Origin: Rhodococcus sp. P1Y
GTDB lineage: Bacteria > Actinomycetota > Actinomycetes > Mycobacteriales > Mycobacteriaceae
DNA: 64,000 bases
Assembly: GCF_003641205.1 (NCBI RefSeq)
Contig: NZ_CP032762.1
Location: forward strand, 744,001-808,000
Direction of reading: 5' to 3'
Numbering within the stretch: the first letter of the stretch is position 1; each line of letters starts with the position of its first letter. The position numbers and the translations under genes are program-made. The notes under the pieces were generated by a model. The model was not told the DNA's origin and did no database searches. It saw only the letters and a list, made by a program, of their open reading frames with translations. Shown piece by piece: positions 56,895 to 64,000 of the stretch.

Positions 56895-57869
56895 TCAGCG
56901 TTCGGACGCGAGAGTGTTGATGGCGCCCACGATCTGTTCGGCGCGCGGGGTGGTGATGGTCAATCGCTGTCCGTTTGCGAAGGTGATGAACACCGCCGGT
57001 CCCTTGGACGTCGCCACCGCGTAGTTGCCGTGCCCCTTGGAGCGTAGACCCCATCCGCCGAAGTCCGTGAAGGGATCGACCTCGCGGACCGAAGAGCCGG
57101 TGACCTCGTTCGCCGAATAGTCGAATGCGGCCATCCCGAGCGTCCTTACGTGGATCCCCAGGCGGTCGACGACGAGTTCGTAGCGCATCAGCGACGCCGA
57201 CATCACCGCGAGCGGGACGAAGATCGCGACAGGCCACCAGGACTCTGACAACCAGCAGGTCAGCGCGGCCGCAGCCGCGAGTATTCCGAACAGGACGGTC
57301 ATGGCGACTCGGCCTGCGCCGATGGGTTCGACGATCGGAAGCTCTTCGCTTCCACGCGGAAGCGAGGCAGGAGGCGGCGCGTCCGCGATGACGCGGTCGC
57401 GGTAGTCACGCAGCAGTGTCGCTCCCAGCAGGCCGACGGCAAATCCCACCAGTGTGCCGACACCGAGCGCCCAGCCGGGAACCTCGACGCTGTCGACATC
57501 GGTGACGTCGAGCTGAGTGGCCAACACTGCGAGTTGAAGGACGGTGATGAGACCGACGACCGTCAGGCCGATCATCAGCATCAGCCGACGCATGACGAGC
57601 AAAGCGTGCGCGAGAGCGGCAACCGCGCTGCACCCACCGCCGACCAAGACGATGACGATCGCCAATGTCCACGCGCTTGTCGACGGGTTGGTGAATCCGT
57701 CGGGTTCCGTGCCCGACCAGTGCGTCGCGATCTGCTCGGGTAGACGCGGGGTCCAGAGCCGCACAACGATCACGCCGAGAGCAGCGGCTGCGATAGGTAC
57801 CAGGACGCCGAAGATCACGCCCGCGGGATCGAACGTCCGCTGTTTCGCCACTGTCAGCTCGGCGCGCAT
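56895..57869 (-). CDS. DUF1648 domain membrane protein
   Basis: A 324-residue membrane protein. The N-terminal part carries the DUF1648 signature LPEQIATHWSGTEPDGFTNPS. Five or more hydrophobic spans follow, and the C-terminal ~110 residues form a soluble PH-like domain (VDRLGIHVRTLGMAAFDYSANEV, VFITFANGQRLTITTPRAEQIV). The ATG at 57869 overlaps the 3' end of the SdpI-like gene by 16 bases. DUF1648 and SdpI modules are joined in one polypeptide in B. subtilis SdpI-type proteins. Here they are split between two coupled genes. Confidence 0.8.
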   Translation of the reverse strand: MRAELTVAKQRTFDPAGVIFGVLVPIAAAALGVIVVRLWTPRLPEQIATHWSGTEPDGFTNPSTSAWTLAIVIVLVGGGCSAVAALAHALLVMRRLMLMIGLTVVGLITVLQLAVLATQLDVTDVDSVEVPGWALGVGTLVGFAVGLLGATLLRDYRDRVIADAPPPASLPRGSEELPIVEPIGAGRVAMTVLFGILAAAAALTCWLSESWWPVAIFVPLAVMSASLMRYELVVDRLGIHVRTLGMAAFDYSANEVTGSSVREVDPFTDFGGWGLRSKGHGNYAVATSKGPAVFITFANGQRLTITTPRAEQIVGAINTLASER

Positions 57870-58312
57870 GCATCCTTGAGGCTGCACGAAATACAGGCGT
57901 GGCCGCAGCCGCCGACTTCCTCGACGGGCTTCGCGGCCGCTGCGCGTGCGCCGACCGAGCCACCGACGCCGGCCGTCACGAACGCGGCAATGATGCAGAC
58001 GACGACCGCGACGACGGCGAATGCGCCGGTGAGCATCAGCGCGGCGGCGCCGCCGACGAACAGAAGAAGAGCCGCAGCGGCGGTCGTCGGTGCGGCGATC
58101 TTGTTGGCCAGAACGAATGTGTCGTCGTCACGCATCGACTCGGCAGTGCGTACGCCTGCCCACCGGTTGCGCGGCAACTTACCCGCCAGGGCACTGGCGG
58201 CAACCGAGCCGACGACGAGGGCCAGCACGAACATCAGTATCGACACAACGATCACACAGCCAAGGATACGGCCTACTACATGCGTCGGTGGCGAGCGGCT
58301 TAGATCATGCAC
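57854..58312 (-). CDS. SdpI-like small membrane protein with C-terminal cysteine cluster
   Basis: A protein of up to 152 residues. Three hydrophobic spans surround the SdpI-family segment [26 protein letters not shown]. The last 20 residues hold four closely spaced cysteines ([14 protein letters not shown], a CX3CX2CX5C pattern), which could bind a metal. The first ~20 residues up to the hydrophobic [16 protein letters not shown] are doubtful, because an in-frame GTG there may be the true start. It overlaps the DUF1648 gene. The divergent leuS starts 45 bases away. Confidence 0.72.
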   Translation of the reverse strand: MHDLSRSPPTHVVGRILGCVIVVSILMFVLALVVGSVAASALAGKLPRNRWAGVRTAESMRDDDTFVLANKIAAPTTAAAALLLFVGGAAALMLTGAFAVVAVVVCIIAAFVTAGVGGSVGARAAAAKPVEEVGGCGHACISCSLKDACAPS

Positions 58313-58357
58313 GAGGGCGGAAGTAATGCCTGGACGAACCCCATTAGGCTGGTGGGT

Positions 58358-61195
58358 GTGACCGATCCAGTCGAACCGTCGTCAGCGACCGTCCCCGAGC
58401 ACCGCTACACCGCGGACGTGGCAGGGCGCATCGAACAGCAGTGGCAGGACCTGTGGGATGAGCAGGGCATTTTCGACGCCCCCAACCCCGTCGGTGAGCT
58501 CGCAGGCGAGGTCCCCAAGGACAAGCTCTTCGTGCAGGACATGTTCCCGTATCCGTCGGGCAGCGGGCTACACGTCGGACACCCACTCGGATACATCGCC
58601 ACGGACGTCTTCGCCCGGTTCCACCGCATGCACGGACGCAACGTTCTGCACGCTCTCGGTTACGACGCCTTCGGGCTGCCGGCCGAGCAGTACGCCGTGC
58701 AGACCGGCACACACCCTCGATCGACCACCGAGGCCAACATCGCGAACATGCGGCGCCAGCTGCGTCGGCTGGGTCTCGGGCATGATCGACGGCGATCCTT
58801 CTCGACGACGGACGTGGATTTCTACCACTGGACTCAGTGGATCTTCCTGCAGATCTTCAACTCCTGGTACGACGAGGACCAGCAGAAGGCACGGCCGATC
58901 TCGGAGCTGGAATCGTCGTTCGCCGACGGTTCGCGCGCGTTGGACGACGGCCGGGAATGGTCGTCGCTGACTGCGTCGGACAAGGCGTCCGTGCTGGATT
59001 CGTTCCGTCTGGTCTACGAGTCCAACTCGATGGTCAACTGGTGCCCGGGTCTGGGAACCGTGCTGGCGAACGAGGAAGTGACCGCGGACGGACGAAGCGA
59101 TCGAGGGAACTTCCCTGTCTTCCGAAAGAACCTCCGGCAGTGGATGATGCGTATCACTGCGTACTCCGATCGCCTCATCGACGACCTCGAGTACCTGGAC
59201 TGGCCGGACAAAATCAAGACCATTCAGCGCAACTGGATCGGCCGGTCCCGCGGTGCCGAGGTGTCGTTCGCAAGCAGCTCGTCATCTAAAATTTGGGTGT
59301 TCACAACTCGTCCGGACACCCTGTTCGGCGCGAGCTACATCGTCCTTGCCCCCGAACACGACCTGGTCGACGGATTGGTCGCGTCGGAGTGGCCCGCCGA
59401 CGTTTCCGATGTGTGGACCGGTGGCGCCCCGACACCCGCGGAAGCCGTTGCGGCGTATCGCAGTTCGATCGCGGCCAAGTCCGACCTCGAGCGTCAGGAG
59501 AACAAGGAGAAGACCGGCGTCTTCCTCGGTTCCTACGCCGAGAACCCAGTCAACGGTGAGCAGGTTCCGGTATTCATCGCCGACTACGTCCTCACTGGAT
59601 ACGGCACCGGCGCGATCATGGCCGTTCCCGGTCACGATCAGCGCGACTGGGAATTCGCCACCAAGTTCGGTCTGCCCATCCGGGAAGTCATCGCGGGTGG
59701 TGACGTCACCGAGGCGGCTTACACCGGCGAGGGCGCGTTGGTGAACTCTGGGTTCCTGGAGGGACTTTCGACCTCCGATGCGAAGGCCGCGGTGATCGCC
59801 AAGCTGGAAGAGGACGGCAACGGCCGCGGAACCATTCAGTACAAGCTGCGCGACTGGCTGTTCGCCCGTCAGCGTTACTGGGGCGAACCGTTCCCCATCG
59901 TCTACGACGCCGACGGCAACGCCCATGCCCTCCCGGAATCGGTTCTGCCGGTGGAGCTTCCCGAGGTCGAGGACTTCGCACCGGTCTCCTTCGACCCGGA
60001 TGACGCAAGTTCCGAGCCCTCCCCGCCGCTGGCGAAGGCGTCGGATTGGGTGAATATCGAGCTCGATCTGGGTGACGGTCTGCAGACCTACCGGCGTGAC
60101 ACCAACGTCATGCCGCAGTGGGCGGGCAGCTCGTGGTACCAGCTGCGCTACATCGATCCGACCAACTCCGAGACATTCGCGGACCCGGAGAACGAGAAGT
60201 ACTGGGTCGGACCGCGTCCGGACATTCACGGGCCCAACGATCCTGGCGGAGTAGACCTCTATGTCGGTGGGCAGGAACATGCCGTCCTGCACCTGATGTA
60301 CGCACGGTTCTGGCACAAGGTGCTGTTCGACCTGGGCCACGTGAGTTCGAGTGAGCCGTACCGTCGTCTCTACAACCAGGGTTACATCCAGGCGTACGCG
60401 TTCACCGATGCGCGCGGGGTCTACGTGCCCGCGGAAGAAGTCGAAGAGCGCGACGGCGGCTGGTTCTACCAGGGTGAACCGGTCAATCGTGAGTACGGGA
60501 AGATGGGCAAGAGCCTCAAGAACTCCGTCTCCCCCGACGACATCTTCGCCGAGTACGGCGCCGACACCCTGCGGTTCTACGAGATGTCGATGGGGCCGCT
60601 GGACACCTCGCGTCCGTGGGCGACCAAGGACGTCGTCGGCGCGCAGCGTTTCCTGCAGCGCGTATGGCGTCTGGTGCTCGACGAGGAGACCGGCGACGTG
60701 CGCGTCACCGACGAGAAGCCCACCGAGGACACGCTGCGTGTCCTCAACCGGATCATCGACGGTGTCGAAGCGGATTACACTGCGCTGCGCGACAATACGG
60801 CAGGCGCGAAGCTGATCGAGCTGACCAATCACCTCACCAAGGCGTACCCGGACGGTGCTCCGCGCGGAGTTGTCGAGCCGTTGATCCTGATGCTCGCACC
60901 CATGGCGCCTCACCTGTCCGAGGAGCTGTGGAAGCAACTGGGTCACGACCGCTCACTCGCGCACGGTCCGTTCCCGCGGGTGGAGAAGAAGTGGCTCGTC
61001 GCCGACACTGTCGACTACCCCATCCAGGTCAACGGCAAGGTCCGCAGTCGCATCACCGTTCCGGCCGACTCCACCAACGGCGACGTCGAGAAAGCCGCGT
61101 TGGCCGAGGAGAAGATTGCTGCACTCCTGGACGGCAAAGCGCCGACGAAGGTCATCGTGATCCCGGGTCGAATGGTCAACATCGTTCTGAAGTAA
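58358..61195 (+). CDS. leuS: Leucyl-tRNA synthetase
   Basis: Class I aminoacyl-tRNA synthetase of 945 residues that charges tRNA-Leu. The HIGH motif appears as [12 protein letters not shown] near residue 70. The CP1 editing domain follows ([38 protein letters not shown]), and the KMSKS loop reads [14 protein letters not shown], the usual actinobacterial form. The GTG at 58358 is the start giving family-like sequence. The frame extends 17 codons upstream. It is followed by a long hairpin terminator at 61239-61272. Confidence 0.96.
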   Translation: MTDPVEPSSATVPEHRYTADVAGRIEQQWQDLWDEQGIFDAPNPVGELAGEVPKDKLFVQDMFPYPSGSGLHVGHPLGYIATDVFARFHRMHGRNVLHALGYDAFGLPAEQYAVQTGTHPRSTTEANIANMRRQLRRLGLGHDRRRSFSTTDVDFYHWTQWIFLQIFNSWYDEDQQKARPISELESSFADGSRALDDGREWSSLTASDKASVLDSFRLVYESNSMVNWCPGLGTVLANEEVTADGRSDRGNFPVFRKNLRQWMMRITAYSDRLIDDLEYLDWPDKIKTIQRNWIGRSRGAEVSFASSSSSKIWVFTTRPDTLFGASYIVLAPEHDLVDGLVASEWPADVSDVWTGGAPTPAEAVAAYRSSIAAKSDLERQENKEKTGVFLGSYAENPVNGEQVPVFIADYVLTGYGTGAIMAVPGHDQRDWEFATKFGLPIREVIAGGDVTEAAYTGEGALVNSGFLEGLSTSDAKAAVIAKLEEDGNGRGTIQYKLRDWLFARQRYWGEPFPIVYDADGNAHALPESVLPVELPEVEDFAPVSFDPDDASSEPSPPLAKASDWVNIELDLGDGLQTYRRDTNVMPQWAGSSWYQLRYIDPTNSETFADPENEKYWVGPRPDIHGPNDPGGVDLYVGGQEHAVLHLMYARFWHKVLFDLGHVSSSEPYRRLYNQGYIQAYAFTDARGVYVPAEEVEERDGGWFYQGEPVNREYGKMGKSLKNSVSPDDIFAEYGADTLRFYEMSMGPLDTSRPWATKDVVGAQRFLQRVWRLVLDEETGDVRVTDEKPTEDTLRVLNRIIDGVEADYTALRDNTAGAKLIELTNHLTKAYPDGAPRGVVEPLILMLAPMAPHLSEELWKQLGHDRSLAHGPFPRVEKKWLVADTVDYPIQVNGKVRSRITVPADSTNGDVEKAALAEEKIAALLDGKAPTKVIVIPGRMVNIVLK

Positions 61196-61238
61196 GGCCG
61201 CTCGACGGCAGAGAACCCACCCGAAGAGGATGAATCTG

Positions 61239-61272
61239 AGCGTATGTGGGGCATTCGGGGTGCCCATACGCT
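61239..61272 (+). terminator. Hairpin terminator behind leuS
   Basis: Outer arms AGCGTATG (61239-61246) and CATACGCT (61265-61272) enclose a second GC-rich pairing (GGGGCA with TGCCC) around TTCGG. It is followed by CTAATTTG, a short AT-rich tail. It lies 43 bases past the leuS stop. Confidence 0.75.
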
Positions 61273-61284
61273 CTAATTTGTGTC

Positions 61285-62553
61285 ATGTCACAGTTCGGTA
61301 AAGGCTTTCTCGTCAGGGTGGTTGCTGCAGCGGCGCTCGTCCTCGGCTCCAGCGCGTACGTTGCTCAGGCTGATCCTGGGCCAGGCTCGCCGATTCCGGC
61401 GAACGATCCGTTCTACAGCTGGGACGGCTCACTCGACGTCGCTCCCGGCTCTGTGCTCCGCTCGCGACCGATGACGTTCGCGACGCCGACGCAGACCACA
61501 CCCATCAAGGGTGATCAGGTCCTCTACCGAACCACCGATCAGCAGGGCGACAGCGTCGTCACAGTTGCGACGGTTCTGCGGCCTCTGATCCCCGGGCCGA
61601 CGAAGATCGTCTCCTACCACATGGCCTACGACGCTCTCGGATCTCAGTGCGATCCGTCGTACACACTCAGTGGTGGCGCGACCAGCCAGATCGCCACTGC
61701 CGAACAAGCCGTCATCGCCGGGTATCTCGCCGCGGGATACACCGTCGTCGCACCCGATTACGAGGGTGAAGAGCTCGAGTGGACGGTTGGGCGGCAGTCC
61801 GGATACGCCGCGCTCGACGGAGTTCGAGCGGCGCAGGCGTTCTTGCAGCTGCCCACCTCGACGCCGGTCGGATTGCTCGGGTACTCCGGCGGGTCGGTTC
61901 CGACGCAGTGGGGAGCCGAGGTCGCGCCGAGCTACGCGCCGGAACTGAACATCGTCGGCGTCGCCGCAGGTGGTGTGCCCGTCGACTTCGCGCACAATCT
62001 TCCGTATGTGAGTGGCAGCCCCAAATGGGCAGGTGTGATTCCGGCACTCATCGTCGCCTACCAGCGCGCGTACGGTCTCGACACGAGCGAGTTCGTTTCG
62101 GACTACGGCTTACAGGTGATGGATCAGGTCGACCAGGAATGTATCGCCCAGTTCGCCGACGACTACCCCACTCTCACCGACGCCGACATGGTGAAGGCGC
62201 CGTACACCTCGCTCCTCGATGTTCCGGCCGTCGTCGAAATCATCAACGACAACATCATGGGTATCTCCGGCACACCGAGAGCTCCGTTGTTCTTGGCGGT
62301 CGGGCATTCGGATCCCATCGGCGATACCGTCATGATCACCGCCGATGTTCAAGCGCTCGCGCACGAATACTGCGGCCGCGGCGTGAACGTGCAGTATGCG
62401 CAGTACGACGGGTTGAACCACGAGCTGGCGTTCCCGCCGTTCGAGGCCCAAGCGTTCCAGTTCCTTGGCGAGCGGTTCGCGGGCGGACCGACGCACAGTA
62501 ACTGCGCAACTATTCCGGTGGGCAATTCCTTGGCGCCGACGCCGGTTCCGTAA
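61285..62553 (+). CDS. Secretory lipase (LIP family, PF03583-like)
   Basis: A 422-residue exported lipase. A signal peptide (VRVVAAAALVLGSSAYVAQA) precedes the mature start near DPGPGSPIPANDPFY. The nucleophile is in VGLLGYSGGSVPTQWG (GYSGG), and Asp and His candidates are in AVGHSDPIGD and DGLNHELAF. The VAPDYEGEELEWTVG segment is typical of secretory lipases of this family. It follows leuS after the terminator and is probably an independent transcript. Its 3' end abuts a GTGCGTGCGTA palindrome. Confidence 0.88.
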   Translation: MSQFGKGFLVRVVAAAALVLGSSAYVAQADPGPGSPIPANDPFYSWDGSLDVAPGSVLRSRPMTFATPTQTTPIKGDQVLYRTTDQQGDSVVTVATVLRPLIPGPTKIVSYHMAYDALGSQCDPSYTLSGGATSQIATAEQAVIAGYLAAGYTVVAPDYEGEELEWTVGRQSGYAALDGVRAAQAFLQLPTSTPVGLLGYSGGSVPTQWGAEVAPSYAPELNIVGVAAGGVPVDFAHNLPYVSGSPKWAGVIPALIVAYQRAYGLDTSEFVSDYGLQVMDQVDQECIAQFADDYPTLTDADMVKAPYTSLLDVPAVVEIINDNIMGISGTPRAPLFLAVGHSDPIGDTVMITADVQALAHEYCGRGVNVQYAQYDGLNHELAFPPFEAQAFQFLGERFAGGPTHSNCATIPVGNSLAPTPVP

Positions 62554-62570
62554 GTGCGGCTCCGCCGCCC

Positions 62571-62610
62571 GTGCGTGCGTAGTAACAGCGGAACGTAACT
62601 ACGCACGCAC
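62571..62610. repeat. GTGCGTGCGTA palindromic element, copy 3
   Basis: GTGCGTGCGTAGT (62571-62583) and ACTACGCACGCAC (62598-62610) form a perfect 13-bp stem with a 14-base loop. It lies between the convergent lipase and SDR genes. Its right arm supplies the last codons and stop of the SDR gene. Confidence 0.93.
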
Positions 62611-63393
62611 GGGGCGCGAAGCGCCAATGCCCCCGTCGACGCGCACGGCAGTGCCGTTGGTCGCAGATGCAGCGGGGCTGGCGAGGAATGCCACCATGTT
62701 CGCTATTTCGGCGGGCTCGATGAATCTCTGCAGTAGAGACGCCGAGTTCGCGCTCACGATCGCTGCTTTCATGTCGTCGACGGGAATCGACTGCTGTTCG
62801 GCGATCATCTCGACGGTCCGTGCGACGCCAGCCGAGTAGGTGGGCCCACCGAGTACCGAATTGACGGTCACGGCAGTGCCTTCGGTGAGCTTGGCGAGAC
62901 CGTTCCCGAGCGACAGCAGTGCTGCCTTGGTGGCGCCGTAGTGAATCATGTCCGCCGGAACGTCGACGGCGGATTCACTGTTCACGAACACGATCCGACC
63001 CCAGTTCCTCCGCAGCATCCCCGGCATCAGACGTCGCGCGAGTCGGACGCCGCTCATGACGTTGACGTCGAAGTACCGCTGCCAGTCGGCGTCGGATATG
63101 TCCTGGAAGGCTTTGAGTTCGAAGAGTCCGACATTGCACACGAGTATGTCCACGTCGACGATCTCGCTGCACAGACGCTCGACGTCTGCCGCCACACCGA
63201 AATCTGCTGCGACGCCGTCGACCGATACTGCAGGGGCCTCGCGCTGCAGCGACGCGACGGCGTGATCGAGCTTCGCTGCGTCACGGCCGTTGACGGTCAC
63301 GTCTACACCTTCGACCGCCAGACTCCTGGCGATCTCATAGCCGATTCCCTCGGTGGAACCGCTGACGAACGCCGACCTGCCGCTGAGATTCAT
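62599..63393 (-). CDS. Short-chain dehydrogenase/reductase
   Basis: A 264-residue SDR with the cofactor motif SGSTEGIGYEIA, the NAG-equivalent VCNVG, catalytic Ser in VFVNSESAVDV and YGATK (YxxxK). The C-terminus is DGGIGASRPVRA. The ATG at 63393 is preferred because AGGGA lies at good spacing. Another ATG two codons earlier almost touches that site. The substrate is unknown. The last four codons and the stop fall in a palindromic repeat, so the C-terminus has probably been altered by its insertion. It is divergent from the BTAD regulator. Confidence 0.86.
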   Translation of the reverse strand: MNLSGRSAFVSGSTEGIGYEIARSLAVEGVDVTVNGRDAAKLDHAVASLQREAPAVSVDGVAADFGVAADVERLCSEIVDVDILVCNVGLFELKAFQDISDADWQRYFDVNVMSGVRLARRLMPGMLRRNWGRIVFVNSESAVDVPADMIHYGATKAALLSLGNGLAKLTEGTAVTVNSVLGGPTYSAGVARTVEMIAEQQSIPVDDMKAAIVSANSASLLQRFIEPAEIANMVAFLASPAASATNGTAVRVDGGIGASRPVRA

Positions 63394-63457
63394 ATCCATT
63401 CCCTGATGGTCACGTACGTCGATCAGCGGTCGATCAGCGGAAACTAGACTCGGTCGG

Positions 63458-64000
63458 GTGAGCGAACTGCGGATCCGTGTCCTCGGGCCCGTGCAGGCCG
63501 AGCTGGATGGTTCGGAAGTTCGTCTGTCCAAGCCCCGGCACCGCGAGATCCTGTCTCTGCTGGTGATCGGCCGTGGCAGAACGGTGTCGACGACGAGTCT
63601 CGTCGACGATCTCTGGGAGGATGCTCCGGCCGGTGCTGCTGGGATCGTTCAGACCTTCATCGGGGAGCTTCGGAAAATCATCGAACCCGATCGCGCCGCC
63701 CGGGTGCCCGCGTCGATCCTGGTGACGCGAGGGTCCGGGTACGCGCTGAACCTGCCACGAGGTGCGGTGGATCTGTGGCGAGCCGAACAATTGCTTGGGG
63801 CCCACGAGCACGAGTGTGCGTTGGCGGAATGGCGAGGTAGCGCGTTCGAGGAGTTCGACGATCGGATGTGGGCGAGAGGTGAACGCGCTCGAATCGCCGA
63901 ACTACGCGCAGGCGCCGTCGAACATCTCGCAGGCGGCAGGTTGGCGCTCGGCCGTACCGACGAGGTGATCGCACTGATCGACCCACATGTAGACGCGCAC
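63458..64000 (+). CDS. BTAD-type (AfsR/SARP-like) transcriptional regulator, 5' part
   Basis: The visible 181 codons start at GTG and run off the window edge. The N-terminus is an OmpR/PhoB-like winged helix of the AfsR/SARP kind (LRIRVLGPVQAELDGSEVRL, KPRHREILSLLVI, VDDLWEDAPAGAAGIVQTFI, RGSGYALNL). A helical BTAD-like segment (WRAEQLLGAHEHECALAEW) follows. Such proteins often have ATPase or TPR domains further on, which cannot be seen here. It is divergent from the SDR gene by 64 bases and may regulate it. Confidence 0.82.
   Translation, partial: MSELRIRVLGPVQAELDGSEVRLSKPRHREILSLLVIGRGRTVSTTSLVDDLWEDAPAGAAGIVQTFIGELRKIIEPDRAARVPASILVTRGSGYALNLPRGAVDLWRAEQLLGAHEHECALAEWRGSAFEEFDDRMWARGERARIAELRAGAVEHLAGGRLALGRTDEVIALIDPHVDAH

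Noticed and set aside
60490..60540. LeuS KMGKS instead of KMSKS as an unusual active site
   Set aside because: The KMGKS form is, as I recall, normal for actinobacterial LeuS.
59282..60946. A 554-codon minus-strand frame opposite leuS
   Set aside because: Antisense to leuS, whose HVGH and KMGKS motifs and full length confirm the plus-strand gene.

Overview
The window is a high-GC actinobacterial chromosome segment centred on the replication origin. Gene order and protein sequences point to Nocardiaceae, most likely Rhodococcus. This is inferred from synteny with the Mycobacterium tuberculosis origin region (gyrA-gyrB-recF-dnaN-dnaA | rpmH-rnpA-yidD-yidC-jag-rsmG-parA-parB-cwlM-trxA-trxB-rsmA-sigM-murJ-Rv3909-Rv3908-pcnA) and not from a database search.

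Layout. 1-3.3 kb: a GGDEF protein, an acyl-ACP desaturase-like protein, and tRNA-Ala and tRNA-Ile flanking a tiny DLW-39-type gene. 3.3-18.1 kb, all minus strand: a DUF3566 protein, gyrA, gyrB, a two-gene insertion (ferredoxin reductase plus PF10118 hydrolase), a DUF721/DciA-like protein, recF, gnd, dnaN and dnaA. DnaA boxes lie in the dnaN-dnaA gap and, more densely, in the dnaA-rpmH gap, so the origin is here. 18.7-21.4 kb, plus strand: rpmH, rnpA, yidD, yidC, jag.

21.4-26.9 kb is the unusual part. The normally adjacent jag and rsmG genes are separated by about 5.5 kb. This holds a four-gene RiPP-type operon: a 52-residue Ser/Thr-rich, cysteine-free precursor, an APH-fold kinase, a HopA1-family protein and a luciferase-like (F420/flavin) reductase. 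These are the types of modifying enzyme used in class V lanthipeptides, but the precursor cannot form thioether rings. Behind the operon are a 28-bp-spaced array of three parS sites, a decayed second copy of the yidC/jag 3' ends, further parS sites, and a candidate second precursor with a nisin-like motif. The decayed copy is the scar expected if the cassette arrived by recombination at yidC-jag.

26.9-44 kb: rsmG, parA, parB, a GNAT-like protein, cwlM (both zinc-binding His lost), trxA-trxB, sigM with its anti-sigma gene, a very long murJ fusion, a DUF6049 protein, a Nudix hydrolase and pcnA. 44-64 kb is more variable: a DUF4185 secreted protein, an MFS transporter, an NAD(P)-binding epimerase-like protein, an ABC exporter operon with an XRE regulator, a TetR regulator, YqgE, glutamate decarboxylase, a bile-acid symporter-like protein, two secreted lipases, a second GGDEF protein, a DUF1648/SdpI pair, leuS, an SDR and a truncated BTAD-type regulator. 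Palindromic GTGCGTGCGTA elements sit at convergent gene ends in this part.
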